Of a stretch of 64,000 nucleotides of DNA, positions 33,914 to 47,478 are shown piece after piece. The position numbers were made by a program, and so were the translations under genes. Source of the stretch: Welwitschia mirabilis. Lineage: Eukaryota; Gnetophyta; Gnetopsida; Welwitschiales. Within the stretch, counting starts at the first letter, position 1. Each line of letters starts with the position of its first letter. Below the pieces are notes generated by a model. It did no database searches and was not told the origin of the DNA. It was given only the letters and a program-made list of their open reading frames with translations. Location: the NCBI GenBank assembly GCA_051453625.1, contig JBOZIK010000001.1, positions 200,029,061 through 200,093,060 of the forward strand. The letters run 5' to 3'.

Positions 33914-36900
33914 CATCAAATTTTATATTTTGTAAACCTTGTTTACTTGAGTAATAAGCATATTAAGCCTTTAATCAAATGATTAATTATCCTTATTTAA
34001 AGGCCTTGTAAAATTAATATGTCATTTTAAATTAACCTTATTTTGTAATTTCTATAATTTACCATGAAAATTACAAAATTATGTTTACGAGAAAAGCTAT
34101 GCAAACATTTAGAGTTAGATAAGCCCATTATGTAAGAAATTAAAATCACATAAATTGAAAACTTCAAGAGGACATAATAATATATTTTACATCTTATTTA
34201 CACATTTAAATTCTTAGTAAATATGATAGGTATACTATATTATGAATAATATTTTATTTCTTATATTATGTGACTTAGAGATTCTATGCATTCTAAAAGA
34301 AATGAGCATTTGAATAAGTACATGTACTCTTCCCTATAACTAAGAATGACAAATAAGTAGATTTACTCTACCATGACTTTTATGTTTTGGAGATGTGTAA
34401 GAATACTTAGTTCATAGTATGCTCATTGTTTTAAACATTAGAATTAAATAATTTATCTCATTATGCCATATGATAATTTTGAGATTTGTGTATTTATTCT
34501 TTTGATGTATGTCTTGAATGAATTAAACTTACTTATGAGTCTATGAAGGATTAAAAATGAGCTAACATAAATAAATGATGCATATAATTAAACTTACTAA
34601 TTAAAGAAAGAAGTTTACCTACCTTAATTAGGTGCATAAGTCATAAATGTAATCTCTTTTTGTACTCCAATTTTACTTATTACTTATCCCACTTATTAAT
34701 GCTAAATCATGTGATATTGAGCTATGTTCCTTAGTTTATTTATATATATAGATCCTTTCCTCTCTTATAAAAGAAGATACTTTCCTCTTTTTTTTTCTAA
34801 TATACAAGTGAATTTTCTTCTTTCATCTCTCTCTATTTCTTTAATTTTCTTATTTGTGGAGCTTAAAAGCGTGGAGCTATAGAACTCTTAAACTTGGATC
34901 TTCATCAATATTCAACTATCAAGGACTTAGTAATCTTTACAAGTAAGCTTTTTACTCTTATCATCCATATGATCTCTTTTTAAGATTCTAGCAGAATGAT
35001 CTGATATTGCACTAAAGAATTCTTTATGGATTTTATGAAATTATATTATAAAATATTATTTCCACCCATTGGCTATCACCAATACATTAGTGAGATATAA
35101 AGGTCTTCTACTTGGTAATGGAGGATACTAATGGATTTTTATAACCAAGTGACTAGGGGGTTCACTATTAAAAAGGAAGTTTGGGTACACATGTTTATTT
35201 TAATATTAAATTTTTATTTATTATTTATTAGATCCATCTCATTAGGTATAAAGTCTAATTGTCAAAAATCTCTTTAGGGTAGTACTCTTTCATGGGAATC
35301 GTAAGGCTTATAGTAAATGATTCTTTCTGAATTGAATTAATTTTTCTTTCGACAATTATTTGAAGTAGTAACTTAATGAAGATATTTTGTAAGTAATTAG
35401 TTAGTATATCTATTATTTTATTCACTGAATTTTTTACTTAACTAGTTATAGAAACTTTATCATATTTGTGCTATGGTAAAAATTAAATTTTAAAAATAGA
35501 GGCATAGGATAAAAACATTATAGCTTGTTAATTAGTAGGTATAAATTAGTGAAACAGTTTTTATAAGTCTAGGATTGTGTTATGAACATGAAAATGTAAA
35601 AATAGTAATTTTTCTGATGGATAATCATTTTTAAAAAAATTATTTATTAAAATATGTTAGAAAATAAATGTAGAAAATATTAAGTAAGTAATTTATGTTT
35701 CGTAACTATATACTAAGATATCTACAAAATTAAGCATCCTAAATTATAGGAAATTGAATAAGCTTCCTAAAGCATCTGGTAATGTGGTAGAACTGTGATT
35801 TTAAAAAACTTAATAGTTTTTAACTTTAAATGATAACCTTATATATAATGTTTTTGGAATTCCAAGATAGTTTAAATTGGATTCTAAAGATCTTATTATA
35901 TGTCTAATTTTTAAAAAACTACTATAGTTATTTTCTTGCTTCATAATTAATTGAGTATTAATTTTTGACTATGATGTTTTCTTAGAGCTCAAAAATATTA
36001 TAATTAATGTTTTAAATTATAGAAAAATTATCACATAACATGTTGTAGGGAATTTGAGTATATAAGATATGTTTCTATCAGTAACTTTAAGTTAAATTAC
36101 CTTGAATGTGTATGCTTATAAGAGTTTTCACTTTAGTAGTTTAAGTAACATAAGTAGTCTTTAGCTTATTGCTTTATTATTTTTTTCCTTGACTTATAAT
36201 ATAGCCATATAAATCTTGGATAAAGATTTAGATCTTTACAAGTATATTTTAGCTCTACTTTCTTTTGTTTGCCTTATTTGTAACAATCCATGGAGATTGT
36301 CATATAAGGATGGAAGAATGTTTTTAAGATTAGCATAGCTCTAGATATGTTTTAATTCCTTTAAGTAATTATTAAGATGTGATTTGATACATTTTGAATT
36401 TTTTTAATTATTATTAAAAGAAAAATAAAAGATTATTTCCTCTATTTAGATAGATAATAAAATAATGTTTCCTTTATCTAGATTTTTATTATTGTAATTT
36501 TTAATATAGAGATGTTCTTGTATGCTTTCTTTTTTTTTAATGATTATTTCTATAAAATGAACCTAATGATGACTAGAATTATTATAACTAGGTAAATAGT
36601 CTATCAAATATTTATATTAGTTAAAATTATTTGCATGCATTTATATGGTGTATTTATAGAATAAGACTAAATCAAGATAAGTTTAATAATGTTCATCTCT
36701 ACACTTGGATTTCATTACGAAGATGGGTTGCATTGCATTTTTTTTATAATACCCATTTCGAAGTGGATTTGATAATTATTCTCCTATCCTATCCAATANN
36801 NNNNNNNNNNNNNNNNNNNNNNNNNNNNNNNNNNNNNNNNNNNNNNNNNNNNNNNNNNNNNNNNNNNNNNNNNNNNNNNNNNNNNNNNNNNNNNNNNNNN

Positions 36901-37437
36901 NNNNNNNNNNNNNNNNNNNNNNNNNNNNNNNNNNNNNNNNNNNNNNNNNNNNNNNNNNNNNNNNNNNNNNNNNNNNNNNNNNNNNNNNNNNNNNNNNNNN
37001 NNNNNNNNNNNNNNNNNNNNNNNNNNNNNNNNNNNNNNNNNNNNNNNNNNNNNNNNNNNNNNNNNNNNNNNNNNNNNNNNNNNNNNNNNNNNNNNNNNNN
37101 NNNNNNNNNNNNNNNNNNNNNNNNNNNNNNNNNNNNNNNNTCAACTATCCACAAGATATCTTTTATGTAATGAAAAACTAGGAAGAAATAAAGGACACAA
37201 ACTTATGACATTGTTATTATTTGTAAACTAAAATAATATAGAAATTAATTATAGATAAATATATAATATTAATATCATTTGTTTTTCTTATAATATAGAA
37301 ATGCAATAAAGGAGTAAGTAAAATTTGATCATAGGTTCTGTTGTGTCTATTAGGAAATAATATGAAAAAAGAAAGAAAGGAAAAAGGGGACAAAAAAAAT
37401 AGTACTTAATTAGAATAAGAGAAGAGAGGGTGTTATA
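33914..37437 (+). repeat. 3' LTR of Tekay-like element
   Basis: It aligns with 24316-27937 and contains an N gap of 342 (36799-37140). It ends GGTGTTATA where the partner has GATGTCACA, a set of transitions that has blurred the TG...CA terminus. Confidence 0.85.
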
Positions 37438-40400
37438 GTATTGATCAAGTAAAATAACGAAAATAATATAAAATGTTATAGAGTTAAACTAATAATTTAA
37501 TAGAAAAAAATTTGAAGATCCCAAAATGCATGAGTAAATATAGTAAATTTCATAATGTTGTTATATAAGTAAACTAATAATTTGATCATAATGTTAGATT
37601 AAGAATTCTATTTGGAAATTTAGAAGTTATGTAGTTATATTAACTAGCTTATTTAACTAATCAAGTTAATAAGATTTGAAATAAAATATTTAGTCAAAGT
37701 AATGTAAGACTAAAATAAGATATGAATAAATTAGTGAATTAAGACAAACTAGTAAATTAAGACATTACACTAAAATATTAATCTAATAAATTAAATAATT
37801 CATTCACAATAAGATAAGAGAATCATAGTGTTGAATTAATGAAGGACTTAAATGATTTAAGAATAGTTTATAGTATTATTCTTAAATTTAAACTAAGTAA
37901 TGCATTTAAATTGTTATTATTTCTAATTGTATTTCATCTGATATAAAGGAATAGAGGCTTTAAAATCTTTAATAACATCAATATTTTCTAACACCGCTTT
38001 AATGTTAAGTTTATATTTATAAAAAGATATATAAATGAATAAGTTAGGCTATGCAATCAAAATATTTATAGAAATTGATAATTAAACCAAACTTTATATA
38101 CTGATAAAGTCCTTGTATAAACTAAACCAAGTTCTCAAAACATGCTTCATGAAAATAAAAGTACTTCTTCTAGAGTATTTTCTTTAAGAACAAAAAACAC
38201 ACTAGTTATAAAATTTCCAAAAGTAGTTTTGAAAGCCGCTTATGATAAATAATGATTCTATGGAGGAGAAGGATGGCTAAAATAATGAAGCATCAAGTTG
38301 GAGGATTTGAAATATGGTGTAAAAAACATTTGTCACATGCTTAAAATTAAAGTGCTTTAGAAGATTTACTTAAATGTAGAGGGTATTAATAAATTTTATC
38401 TTAAATAGATTCATAGGAGGAAACTCGATGAAGATTTAAATTACTTTAATACTAAAATTTCAAATACAATAAAAGGATATATTAGTAGGATGAAAATGAT
38501 TTTTATCACTTTTACATAAAAATAGGAAGATCGATTAACATTCCTTAAGAATCTCACACTTGTAAACTTTGTTTGGTAAGATCCATTATAAGTGAAAAAC
38601 ATGTTTTCTTTATTATCATCTTACTAGTTATCTAATTTGTAAAGGGGAAATTAAAGTATCCATGTTATATGATATGTTTAGTTTTTTTTTTTACTTTAAT
38701 ATGTACATTGATCCTATACAATATATCCTATGGGCGTTTTTCTATACATAATAAAATATTAGTTACAATTTTAGTTTTAGAATGTATATATAAAATACAT
38801 GTAGGTAGTAGAAGGTTAGTAATACGAGTACGCTATAAATTATATAATGATTACAAGGGATTAGACAACTATGATTGAAGAAGTATAGAATGGTGCTAAA
38901 CAAAAGTTTGAAATAAATTCATGTTCTACATTAATCCTTCTTATTAAAAATCATGTTAAATTCTACTCTTATTCTTATATTTAACTAAAATAATGCATTT
39001 GAATTATTATTATTATCACTAAGAACATTCCATCTCACATACATGAATAAATGTTTTAAAGTTTGTTCTCCAACCTTATTTTTGCATATCAAAGAATGTA
39101 TATCTATTTAATAAGATAAATAAAAATTTGATGCATAGTGGATATTCCTAAATGGAGATATAAATGAATAAATTTACTTCAAATAATAAAAGGAGTACAA
39201 GGTCATTATACCAAACTTTATAGGCTCATGTAATCCTTGTACGATCTAAATTAAACTCTTAAAATATATGTTCACACTTAAATTTTTACATATTTAGCTA
39301 CTAAATTTTAGTAAAGTAACATATTTTAAGGTTATGAGTATCATATTTGTAATTAATTTATTATTAATCATGTTTATACATTAATTATTATGATTACTAT
39401 TAAAAAGGGCTTACTTTTATTATTTTATTTATAAGTCCTCTTATGCTACTCAAACTTTGTTGTAGATAAGTGAGCTAAAGGAACTGACACCACCATCCAG
39501 ACCATTCTTGCCATCCATTTTTTGAAGCCAAGTGGGTTCTATAAAGAAGGAAAAGTTAATTAAGTGTTAAGTTAAAAAATTAACATTATAGCCTACTGCT
39601 AGACTAGTCTATGGAGATTAAGGATTATATATCTATGTGCTAGCCTCTAAGAAGATCTGTTGCTATCCATTTATTAATAATAAATACATACCAATGGATA
39701 TCTCCTACTATAAGGAGAATCATAAAAGTAGATCCTACCTCAAAGGTTAAATAACCTTCATCTTTCATCCTTGATTGATGCTAGAAGATTGTAATTCACC
39801 AGCCTCGAAGTGTCATTTATCATCATCCGTTAGAATTTTACCATTTCACATTCAAAATTCCAATGGCTATGAGGAGGAATTATCTTATTATGAGTTTCAA
39901 GCATCCTTTCTTCCCCCTTGAGTATAAGGAAATGAATATTCCATGTGGCATATATCATGACTTGCTTTCGACTTGATTTATGATTTGATAATCTCTATAG
40001 TGGTTGCATAATTGGTGAATGCACTTTGATCTCTGATAGGATTTACTCTACTTTTCCATCTTTAATTCAATAGTACATGGCTTAGGTAGGCATGTAGTAA
40101 TACATGGTTTGTTGAATTTTCTTTAATAATTGATGATGTATGTTCTTTAAGGTTCAATCACTAGATAAATTATGAAAGATATAAAAAACGAAAATAACTT
40201 TAGATCTTTCCTTTTGAAACCATTAGTTGATTGATGACAAGAGATTGCTTCTTTCTCGTAATTTGCTAGTCATTGGGTTTATGGGTTGTTGCCTATGGTT
40301 TTTGGTACACTAAGATAAACAATACACTTTAAATATAAGTTTAAAGACTTTTGCAAAAAAAATAAAAAAAAAGGTTTTATAAATAAACATAAGTATGAAC

Positions 40401-40700
40401 AAGTTGTAAGTGAAAACTAATTAATTATTCTGGAGTAGATGTTTGTCAATTTTATGAAACCATAAGCATATCTTTCAAAAAAAATTTCAAATTCATGAAA
40501 GACTTGATTCATTCAAATTCACTTTGATCTATCAACATATCTTCTTTGTTCCCCTACATAGAAAGCATTTAACAATTATATATGAAAAAGGCTCAAAGTC
40601 CTCCAGTGATGAAACCTACCCTAATGCGATTCAAAAACCAAAATAATAAAAATAAAAAATCTGTTTATACTTTGATACAATATTATTAACTTCTTTATTT
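37438..40700. other. unassigned AT-rich intergenic sequence
   Basis: No recognisable gene is present. A broken frame near 38270-38580 contains phrases such as KLEDLKYGVKNICHML that recall, weakly, retroelement gag. The short open frame at 38669-38878 has no recognisable feature. Confidence 0.4.
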
Positions 40701-41613
40701 ATTTCATAAGCAATAGGAAGTGGTTCATGTATCACCTCATGCCAGAGTGCACTGTTTTTGACAAAGAACATATTCTCCGGAAAACTGTCAATTTAAAAAT
40801 GAAAGTTAGCAGAGGAGACAGACTGAAGCAGGTCGCTACGCCATCAAATACAAACGACCAACACCGGCCAAAGGTAGAGACTGACAGGCTGACACGCATG
40901 AACATGAACAAGAATATTCCCCATTTTCCACAGATTTTATGTATCATATCATATACATGAACAAAGTTCCCTGCCTCTCAAATGTTTAATTTTAAAAATT
41001 GATTCACTGCTCTTCTTTGTCTTTGTCTTTGATTTTTTTATGAAGGATTCATAATGCCATAGCACTCTCCTGCATTTCTCTATTAAAGCATATTTTCCAG
41101 GAATTCTCTAAAGCTTTTCATTATTTCCTTTTAGTTTATAAATAATATGTTTTGCATTCTTCCAGTTACCGTTACACGCCATCTTATTTTTTCAGTGATA
41201 TGCAAATTTGCAATGAAAGATCAAAAATCTTAGAAGGTTCTTTAGACAAGCCCCCAGTTTCTCATTCTAAAATTCCAAATAATCCCAACTTGAGCTTTTC
41301 TCTTTTTTTAATTTAAATCTTGTTTTTGTGATCGGCCGGCCTCTTAGTAATTGAGGTTTTTGTCATCTATAAAAGCCTCTAGAACATAAGCTAAAGCATG
41401 GGGAATGTAATGTCGGTTTTCAAAATGTTGGGTTGGTTGGTTGGTTAGAGCACTGAGCAGCAGGGAATCCACAGCCTGTCTTGTCTGCAACATGAACTCC
41501 ACATGTCTTGCGTTGCCACCATAACCATCTCACAAGACACAACTATAAATAAGCTCAGACATTTGTAATTATTCAACTTAAGATACTCAGACTGTGCAGC
41601 GATTGGGTGAAGA
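40701..41613. other. upstream region of small gene, less AT-rich
   Basis: CpG-containing sequence stands out from the surroundings. It includes the palindrome GGCCGGCC (41334-41341) and a (GGTT)n run at 41430-41445. An open frame at 40727-40960 and its antisense partner show no recognisable domain. The region may be promoter sequence of the gene at 41614. Confidence 0.4.
41544..41551 (+). promoter_or_regulatory. TATA box of small host gene candidate
   Basis: TATAAATA lies 63 bases before the ATG at 41614. That leaves room for a 5' leader of about 35-40 bases if transcription starts some 30 bases downstream of the box. Confidence 0.5.
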
Positions 41614-41850
41614 ATGGCGACGTCAACAGTGATGGTGGTTGTGATTGGGATCATGGGTCTGTCTCAGAGGAGGAGAAGCAACAGCAGCGGCTCTAAAAAG
41701 CTGAAGAAAAAGACGAAGAAAAAGAGTGGCATGAGGCTTCCTCCAAAGAGAGGACAGGTGAAGGCAGCCATTGCAGCATCTCTTCTTCATTCAATCTCCA
41801 AAAATTTTGTTGTGGGTACTCAGCTTCTTTCTCAATTTACGCATTCATAA
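41614..41850 (+). CDS. small basic protein, 78 aa, unknown function
   Basis: This is the best host protein-gene candidate. The start lies in GAAGAATGGCGACG, a good plant context (AATGGCG). Residues 2-16 (ATSTVMVVVIGIMGL) form a short hydrophobic stretch. They are followed by a very basic Ser/Lys/Arg region (about 19-45) that could be a nuclear signal, then LPPKRGQVKAAIAASLLHS. A PPKRGQ(V/I)K pattern is one I associate, without being able to check, with small plant proteins of unknown function. Local base composition and CpG content are higher than in the repeat-rich flanks. A TATA box lies upstream, and AATAAA occurs at 42238-42243 downstream. A terminal exon or a chance frame remain possible. 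Confidence 0.55.
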   Translation: MATSTVMVVVIGIMGLSQRRRSNSSGSKKLKKKTKKKSGMRLPPKRGQVKAAIAASLLHSISKNFVVGTQLLSQFTHS

Positions 41851-44800
41851 CATCCTCCATTGTCTACTGACAGCTCCCTTTCATAAATTCTGAAGGTGGG
41901 GATTGACTGACTAAGTTTGGTCTTTGGTTTATGCAACTCAATTTCAATGTTGTTTTGGAATACGTAGCAACAGTTATTTGCTGAGTGTTTGCAGTTTGCA
42001 CCAGAAAAATGAATAGAGAATGCCATCGGCAAATGGGTGCTGCGCCATGTTGCAGGCACTTCTTTCTATATAAATAGCTAAACCATGTATTTACTTTACT
42101 TCATAAGAATCTTCAGTCTTGATATCATTGGAACATAAAAATTAGGGTACATTCAATGACACAGAGAAAGCAATGGTCTATACATAAATATTGAAGTTGT
42201 TGAAGCAGATACTAGCCAAAGGAAAACAGGCTAGAAAATAAAACGTAGAAAAGGAGATGGGAAATCATGGCAAAATAATAATATTAATTACTCACACAAT
42301 CAAGTCGAAAGAGGTAAACCATAAGTGAGAAAAACATTGGGAAATTCGATAAGTTTGATAAAAACAATAGGAAATTTAATAAATTTTTAGATGAGCTTCG
42401 GTCTTAATCTCTGACGGACAAGATAAAAGGTAAATATAAGTGAAAGATTACATTATCTCATACCTTGAAAACAATAAAAACCAATTAAAAGTGAAAGCAA
42501 ATGTAACAATTAAAAGTTTATTATGTCTTTCTCTTTTTTTTTTGTTTGCCCCAAGGAAAAGGAGCAAATTATGTCATTATAGTAATATAGCATTCTTAGG
42601 CATAACAGGATGGCAATATAAAATGGTTAGAGCACTGAAAATGAACGTTAAAATAACATAGCGAGAGAGCTCAAAATTAAGTTATAGAGACATGAAGAAA
42701 TAAGAAATTATTTGGCCTAATTATAGATTTTTCTTTTCTTGAACCACATTTGTATAGTGGGTGTAACCATGTTAATATCCTGTGGGTGCATATATTCTTA
42801 TCCTATCACACTTTTCTAAACATGTATTAGTTCTTAGGTCTTTATTCTTTGTTAAGACTCATGCATAAATTGAAGCATTGATACCCATGTACAATATCAA
42901 AATGTTCTTGGTTTTTGGTTATGCATTGTCATGCTTTTTTCCCTTTTTTTCTTTTTTCTTTTTTTTTTCATCTTGGTTGAATTTTACTTTCAATTGCATT
43001 TTCTAATTGTAAGCAAGTGGTATCAAAGTCAACTAGCTTGTTGTTTAAATGAAAGTGATAGCCATGGAAAAGAGAATTGTGCGTGTGAACAAAGAAGACA
43101 GACATGGCTACTAACTTTGGAAGTCAAAAATTGGAGATTTGGTGTCTCACGAAGAGGTTTGTCTTCTAATTAAAGGGAGGTTTCAAGGTTGTATTAATGT
43201 TTGTAAATGAATAGGTTATATTATAAAGTACCAAAATCTTGAANNNNNNNNNNNNNNNNNNNNNNNNNNNNNNNNNNNNNNNNNNNNNNNNNNNNNNNNN
43301 NNNNNNNNNNNNNNNNNNNNNNNNNNNNNNNNNNNNNNNNNNNNNNNNNNNNNNNNNNNNNNNNNNNNNNNNNNNNNNNNNNNNNNNNNNNNNNNNNNNN
43401 NNNNNNNNNNNNNNNNNNNNNNNNNNNNNNNNNNNNNNNNNNNNNNNNNNNNNNNNNNNNNNNNNNNNNNNNNNNNNNNNNNNNNNNNNNNNNNNNNNNN
43501 NNNNNNNNNNNNNNNNNNNNNNNNNNNNNNNNNNNNNNNNNNNNNNNNNNNNNNNNNNNNNNNNNNNNNNNNNNNNNNNNNNNNNNNNNNNNNNNNNNNN
43601 NNNNNNNNNNNNNNNNNNNNNNNNNNNNNNNNNNNNNNNNNNNNNNNNNNNNNNNNNNNNNNNNNNNNNNNNNNNNNNNNNNNNNNNNNNNNNNNNNNNN
43701 NNNNNNNNNNNNNNNNNNNNNNNNNNNNNNNNNNNNNNNNNNNNNNNNNNNNNNNNNNNNNNNNNNNNNNNNNNNNNNNNNNNNNNNNNNNNNNNNNNNN
43801 NNNNNNNNNNNNNNNNNNNNNNNNNNNNNNNNNNNNNNNNNNNNNNNNNNNNNNNNNNNNNNNNNNNNNNNNNNNNNNNNNNNNNNNNNNNNNNNNNNNN
43901 NNNNNNNNNNNNNNNNNNNNNNNNNNNNNNNNNNNNNNNNNNNNNNNNNNNNNNNNNNNNNNNNNNNNNNNNNNNNNNNNNNNNNNNNNNNNNNNNNNNN
44001 NNNNNNNNNNNNNNNNNNNNNNNNNNNNNNNNNNNNNNNNNNNNNNNNNNNNNNNNNNNNNNNNNNNNNNNNNNNNNNNNNNNNNNNNNNNNNNNNNNNN
44101 NNNNNNNNNNNNNNNNNNNNNNNNNNNNNNNNNNNNNNNNTGAAATCAACAAAAGAAGGCCCAAAGTGCATAAACAAACAAAGATGCAAAGATTTAACAT
44201 GATTGAACTATAATATTTTCTTACATTGATAGGAACATAATGTGTAGCTTCTTTTTTGGAAATGGACATAAAAAATAGAAGAAAAGGTTTAAAAAAAAAA
44301 AACAAAGAACATAGTCTACACTAACATTTATAAGTAGTATGCTTCAAGGGCTTTAGTTTGAGTCCAATAGTGTTTGAGTTGGTCTTTGATTCTAACCATT
44401 GTATTTAAGGTGTACTTTATGCAAACTTCAACATATTGAGTATGGATCACAAATAAGATCTAACCATTTATTATTAGCTCCTAGGTCTATAGGAGCTATG
44501 CATGGGTTTTCCTTGTAATGAAACAAACTAGTGATCTTGGTGGAAGGGACAAGTTCTTCCATGAGTTAACCATTTTGGGGGGGAAGGGGGTAGTTATTTT
44601 TAAAGCAAAGTAACTTTCCTCCTTTTCTTTTATAGATGTAAATAAGGATTTGAAACATAGTCTTTTGTGAAGATTCTAATGAAAATCTTAAGATATTAAA
44701 AAAATACTTTAGCTTATCTTTAATTAGCAAATAATGCTCTTTGTATAATGTTGGTTTTTTTAATTTTTAAACTATGATGATTAACATGAAATAAAATGGT

Positions 44801-45600
44801 CTTAATTAAAATTATAATAATAAATATATTTGGATTTACATATCTAATATTCTTCCATTTGAAGGAAGATAACCAAACCTCTAAAGTAACTATAAGAAAT
44901 GCATTATTTCTAAGCTCATCTAAATTTGCTTTTCAAATTCAACATGTCTCTTACACATATGGTGTTTCTTCATGAGGATATTAGTATATTCTCAATAATT
45001 ATTCAAGTTTGGATCTTTCCTAACTATAGATTTTCATGTCTCAAATCCAATTAAATGCAATGGTATTTATTATTTATGGTTGAAAGTTTTAAGATGAATA
45101 AGATCTATATTATTTATTTATAAGGAAAATAATCACATTCTATTTTATTTGGGTATAAAAAATACAAATGTTCCTAGAATGTTCAAAATTGGAAATATTA
45201 GAATTAGATATCAAGATAAATCTTTAAATAGATCTAACAATTTATGAAAACTCTAGACAAGTAATAAAGACATTCCAAAATATAGAACTCTTTTATTCTA
45301 AAATTTAGTTTCTTTACAGTTCAAAGTAATCAAATTGAATATCAAGAAGTTACATTGTAAATGTTCTATTCTACATGTGAAATATATTCCTTTAATTTTC
45401 CTATTCAATAATATTTATAAAGTTCATTATAAAATTTGGGATCAATAGTTTTTTATTAAGGATACTGACTCCATTTTTAATACTTTTAGTTTAGTTTTAT
45501 TTCTTACATCACCATCAATCTCAATGGTCAATATTATCAATTAATTCTCAGGCTCACTTCTTTGTTCTTTTGGTAATCTCTTACTGCTATGCCACGCCAT
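41851..45600. other. unassigned sequence right of the small gene
   Basis: It begins with the probable 3' untranslated region. The rest has no recognised gene. It includes an 897-N gap (43244-44140), a TGGTATCAAAGTC stretch at 43018-43030 that mimics a primer-binding site, and a G-rich run at 44577-44590. Confidence 0.4.
43244..44140. other. assembly gap (897 N)
   Basis: The content is unknown. The flanks show no repeat overlap. Confidence 0.9.
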
Positions 45601-45965
45601 AAGAATGAGCAATGCTAGCAATATTGCTTTATCATCATAGCATTAACACACAACAATTTGATAGAAATAAAGTATCTCTTTATTAAAATAGCAGAAGCCT
45701 ATCTTCTATGCCTTGTTTCAACCTTGGATTAGTGGCCAAAGTAAATACATGGACTACTTGGGGATCAACCAAGGTTATCATCGGTTACATCTATCTAGTT
45801 TATCCATCCCCGCCTAATTCCATGAGCTTAAGAACTAAGATGAAGGAATGTAATGTTACAATTGAAGGGTTTCATGATTTTTTTATTTAGTAGTTATACT
45901 TAATTAGATATTAATCACACTTAATAAATAATCACTCAATCACAAAGTGATTTTGAAACATTACA

Positions 45966-47250
45966 TTCCCCCCTTAATTTCTTGATTCATCCTTAATTTG
46001 AGACCCTTTAGTGGATGGATTACTTATGCCTACATCCACTGGTTATCCATTTTTAGTCTTTCTTACTATTTTTATAGAAAATGCATTAACATGAAGATCA
46101 ATTAAGAGTAAGTGAAAATAAACATACAATATTTAGTTATCCTGTGTTTGAATTAAATAACTGTGAAAACGTCTATCTCATAAACTCCCTATTCTCTTAT
46201 GTATTTTGATTACAATGAGTCCATCTAATCAATAGTTTTATGATGGTTTATTCTAGATTTTTTTTATATGGGTGTGTAGAATTTCTTCTAGTTGGGTGTT
46301 GAAAGTTGTATTCAAATGTATAATCCTAAACTTTATCTTTATAATATGATTTTAGCAAACTAGCATGAAATTCTATGTGAATCCTTAATAACTTCAATGA
46401 TAAATTCAATTTATATTCCAAGTTTCTAATTAATTCCATAATCCTAAATGGACAACAGTATTGGAAAAACAACTTGTGTTACTTTCCAATCTTCCTAGAA
46501 CTTCCTTCTAGTTTGACTTATAAGAGAACTTGATTCACTACTTGAAAGATTCTACTGGAATCCTTTTGGTTATAAAATTTCTTTTATCTATCTTAAGCTA
46601 CCTATAGTTACCTCTTAATTTAATTCATGTTTTCTCCATCGATTACCCTTACTTTTGAGTCATTACTAGGGTGAAACAATTTCTTTAATATATGGTATTA
46701 AATAGTAAACATTGTATAGATGTATGAAAAATCTAGTTGTAGGAAAATTCCATCAATTATAGGTAGCTCTTCTAGTTCCTAGGCTTTCCTACCACATAAC
46801 ATTGAAGGCGGTCCTCTATAATTTAACTAATTCACTCTGTTTGTCCATCTATTTCAATGTGGTAAGTGATACTAATCCAAAGCTTTATTCCAAGATGATG
46901 AAAGAAGCTTTTCCAAAATTTTGACAAGAACTTAGAATCTCAATCTGAGACAATAATCTATGGTGCTCCTTGTAATTTAAAGATTCACTGTATGAAACGT
47001 AATGCTAATTCTTCTATACTGTTCATACTCTTAAATAGGATAAAATGGGCCATCTTAGTTAAACTATTCATACAAATAATAATGGAATTATGATAGTTTT
47101 TAGTGAATGATAAATTTGTAATGAAATCCATCATGATTTCCTTCCATTTCCATTTAGGTATGTCGAAGGATTGAAAAAGTCCTACTAGTCATCCTTGCTC
47201 ATTTTTCACTTGTTGAATAACTTGAAAGTTCTTGATGTATTCTTTTATAT
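45966..47250 (-). pseudogene. gypsy integrase remnant
   Basis: Minus-strand blocks are FDIPKWKWKEIMMDFIT (first catalytic D at 47126-47128), LQGAP followed by IIVSD (second D at 46943-46945), DSKFLSKFWKSFFHHLG, and IDGQTE (E at 46835-46837). The second D and the E are 36 codons apart, giving the exact D,D-35-E spacing. Stops fall right after the SD and after the catalytic E. The C-terminal part toward 45966 is hard to read. Confidence 0.8.
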
Positions 47251-47478
47251 CTTCTTTAATTCTTAGTTAAAAATAATATTTTCTTAGCATGTGATAATTT
47301 CATGCAAAACTAGGACGTCTTGCATAAAATACTTCATGAATTTTGAACATTAGTCTCCTTCTCTATTCACTGTGGGAAATACACAATCATCACTTTTTTA
47401 GTAAGTAACCATCTTATGAGGATATAAAGGTCTCTATATTTTAGCCCTCATAATTAAATAAAATCTTACTTTAAAATA

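Larger units (their letters stand above)
24316..37437 (+). mobile_element. Tekay/Del-like Ty3/gypsy chromovirus remnant
   Basis: Long LTRs (24316-27937 and 33914-37437) flank a perfect primer-binding site and a broken gag-pol. Pol residues follow the plant Tekay/Del pattern: PLREVNFFIEL before [23 protein letters not shown] in RNase H, an integrase core, FHISMLKKYI, and a chromodomain ending in DQYPNLF. A polypurine tract, AAGTGGGGGAGGA, precedes the 3' LTR. The flanks AAATT and GTATT match at 3 of 5 bases, so the target-site duplication is uncertain. Stops are abundant, often where Gln, Trp or Arg is conserved. Confidence 0.88.

Noticed and set aside
40727-40960. 77-codon frame upstream of the small gene
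   Set aside because: No recognisable domain, an equally long antisense frame, and it lies in what looks like promoter sequence.
41334-41341. GGCCGGCC palindrome as a vector or cloning trace
   Set aside because: Surrounding sequence is ordinary plant-like DNA with no vector features.
43018-43030. Copia-type primer-binding site TGGTATCAAAGTC followed by a possible gag start
   Set aside because: Several mismatches, no LTR recognised upstream and only a faint gag resemblance; the gap at 43244 prevents a test.
43166-44305. Long frames on both strands near 43-44 kb
   Set aside because: They span an 897-N gap; the visible ends show no domain.
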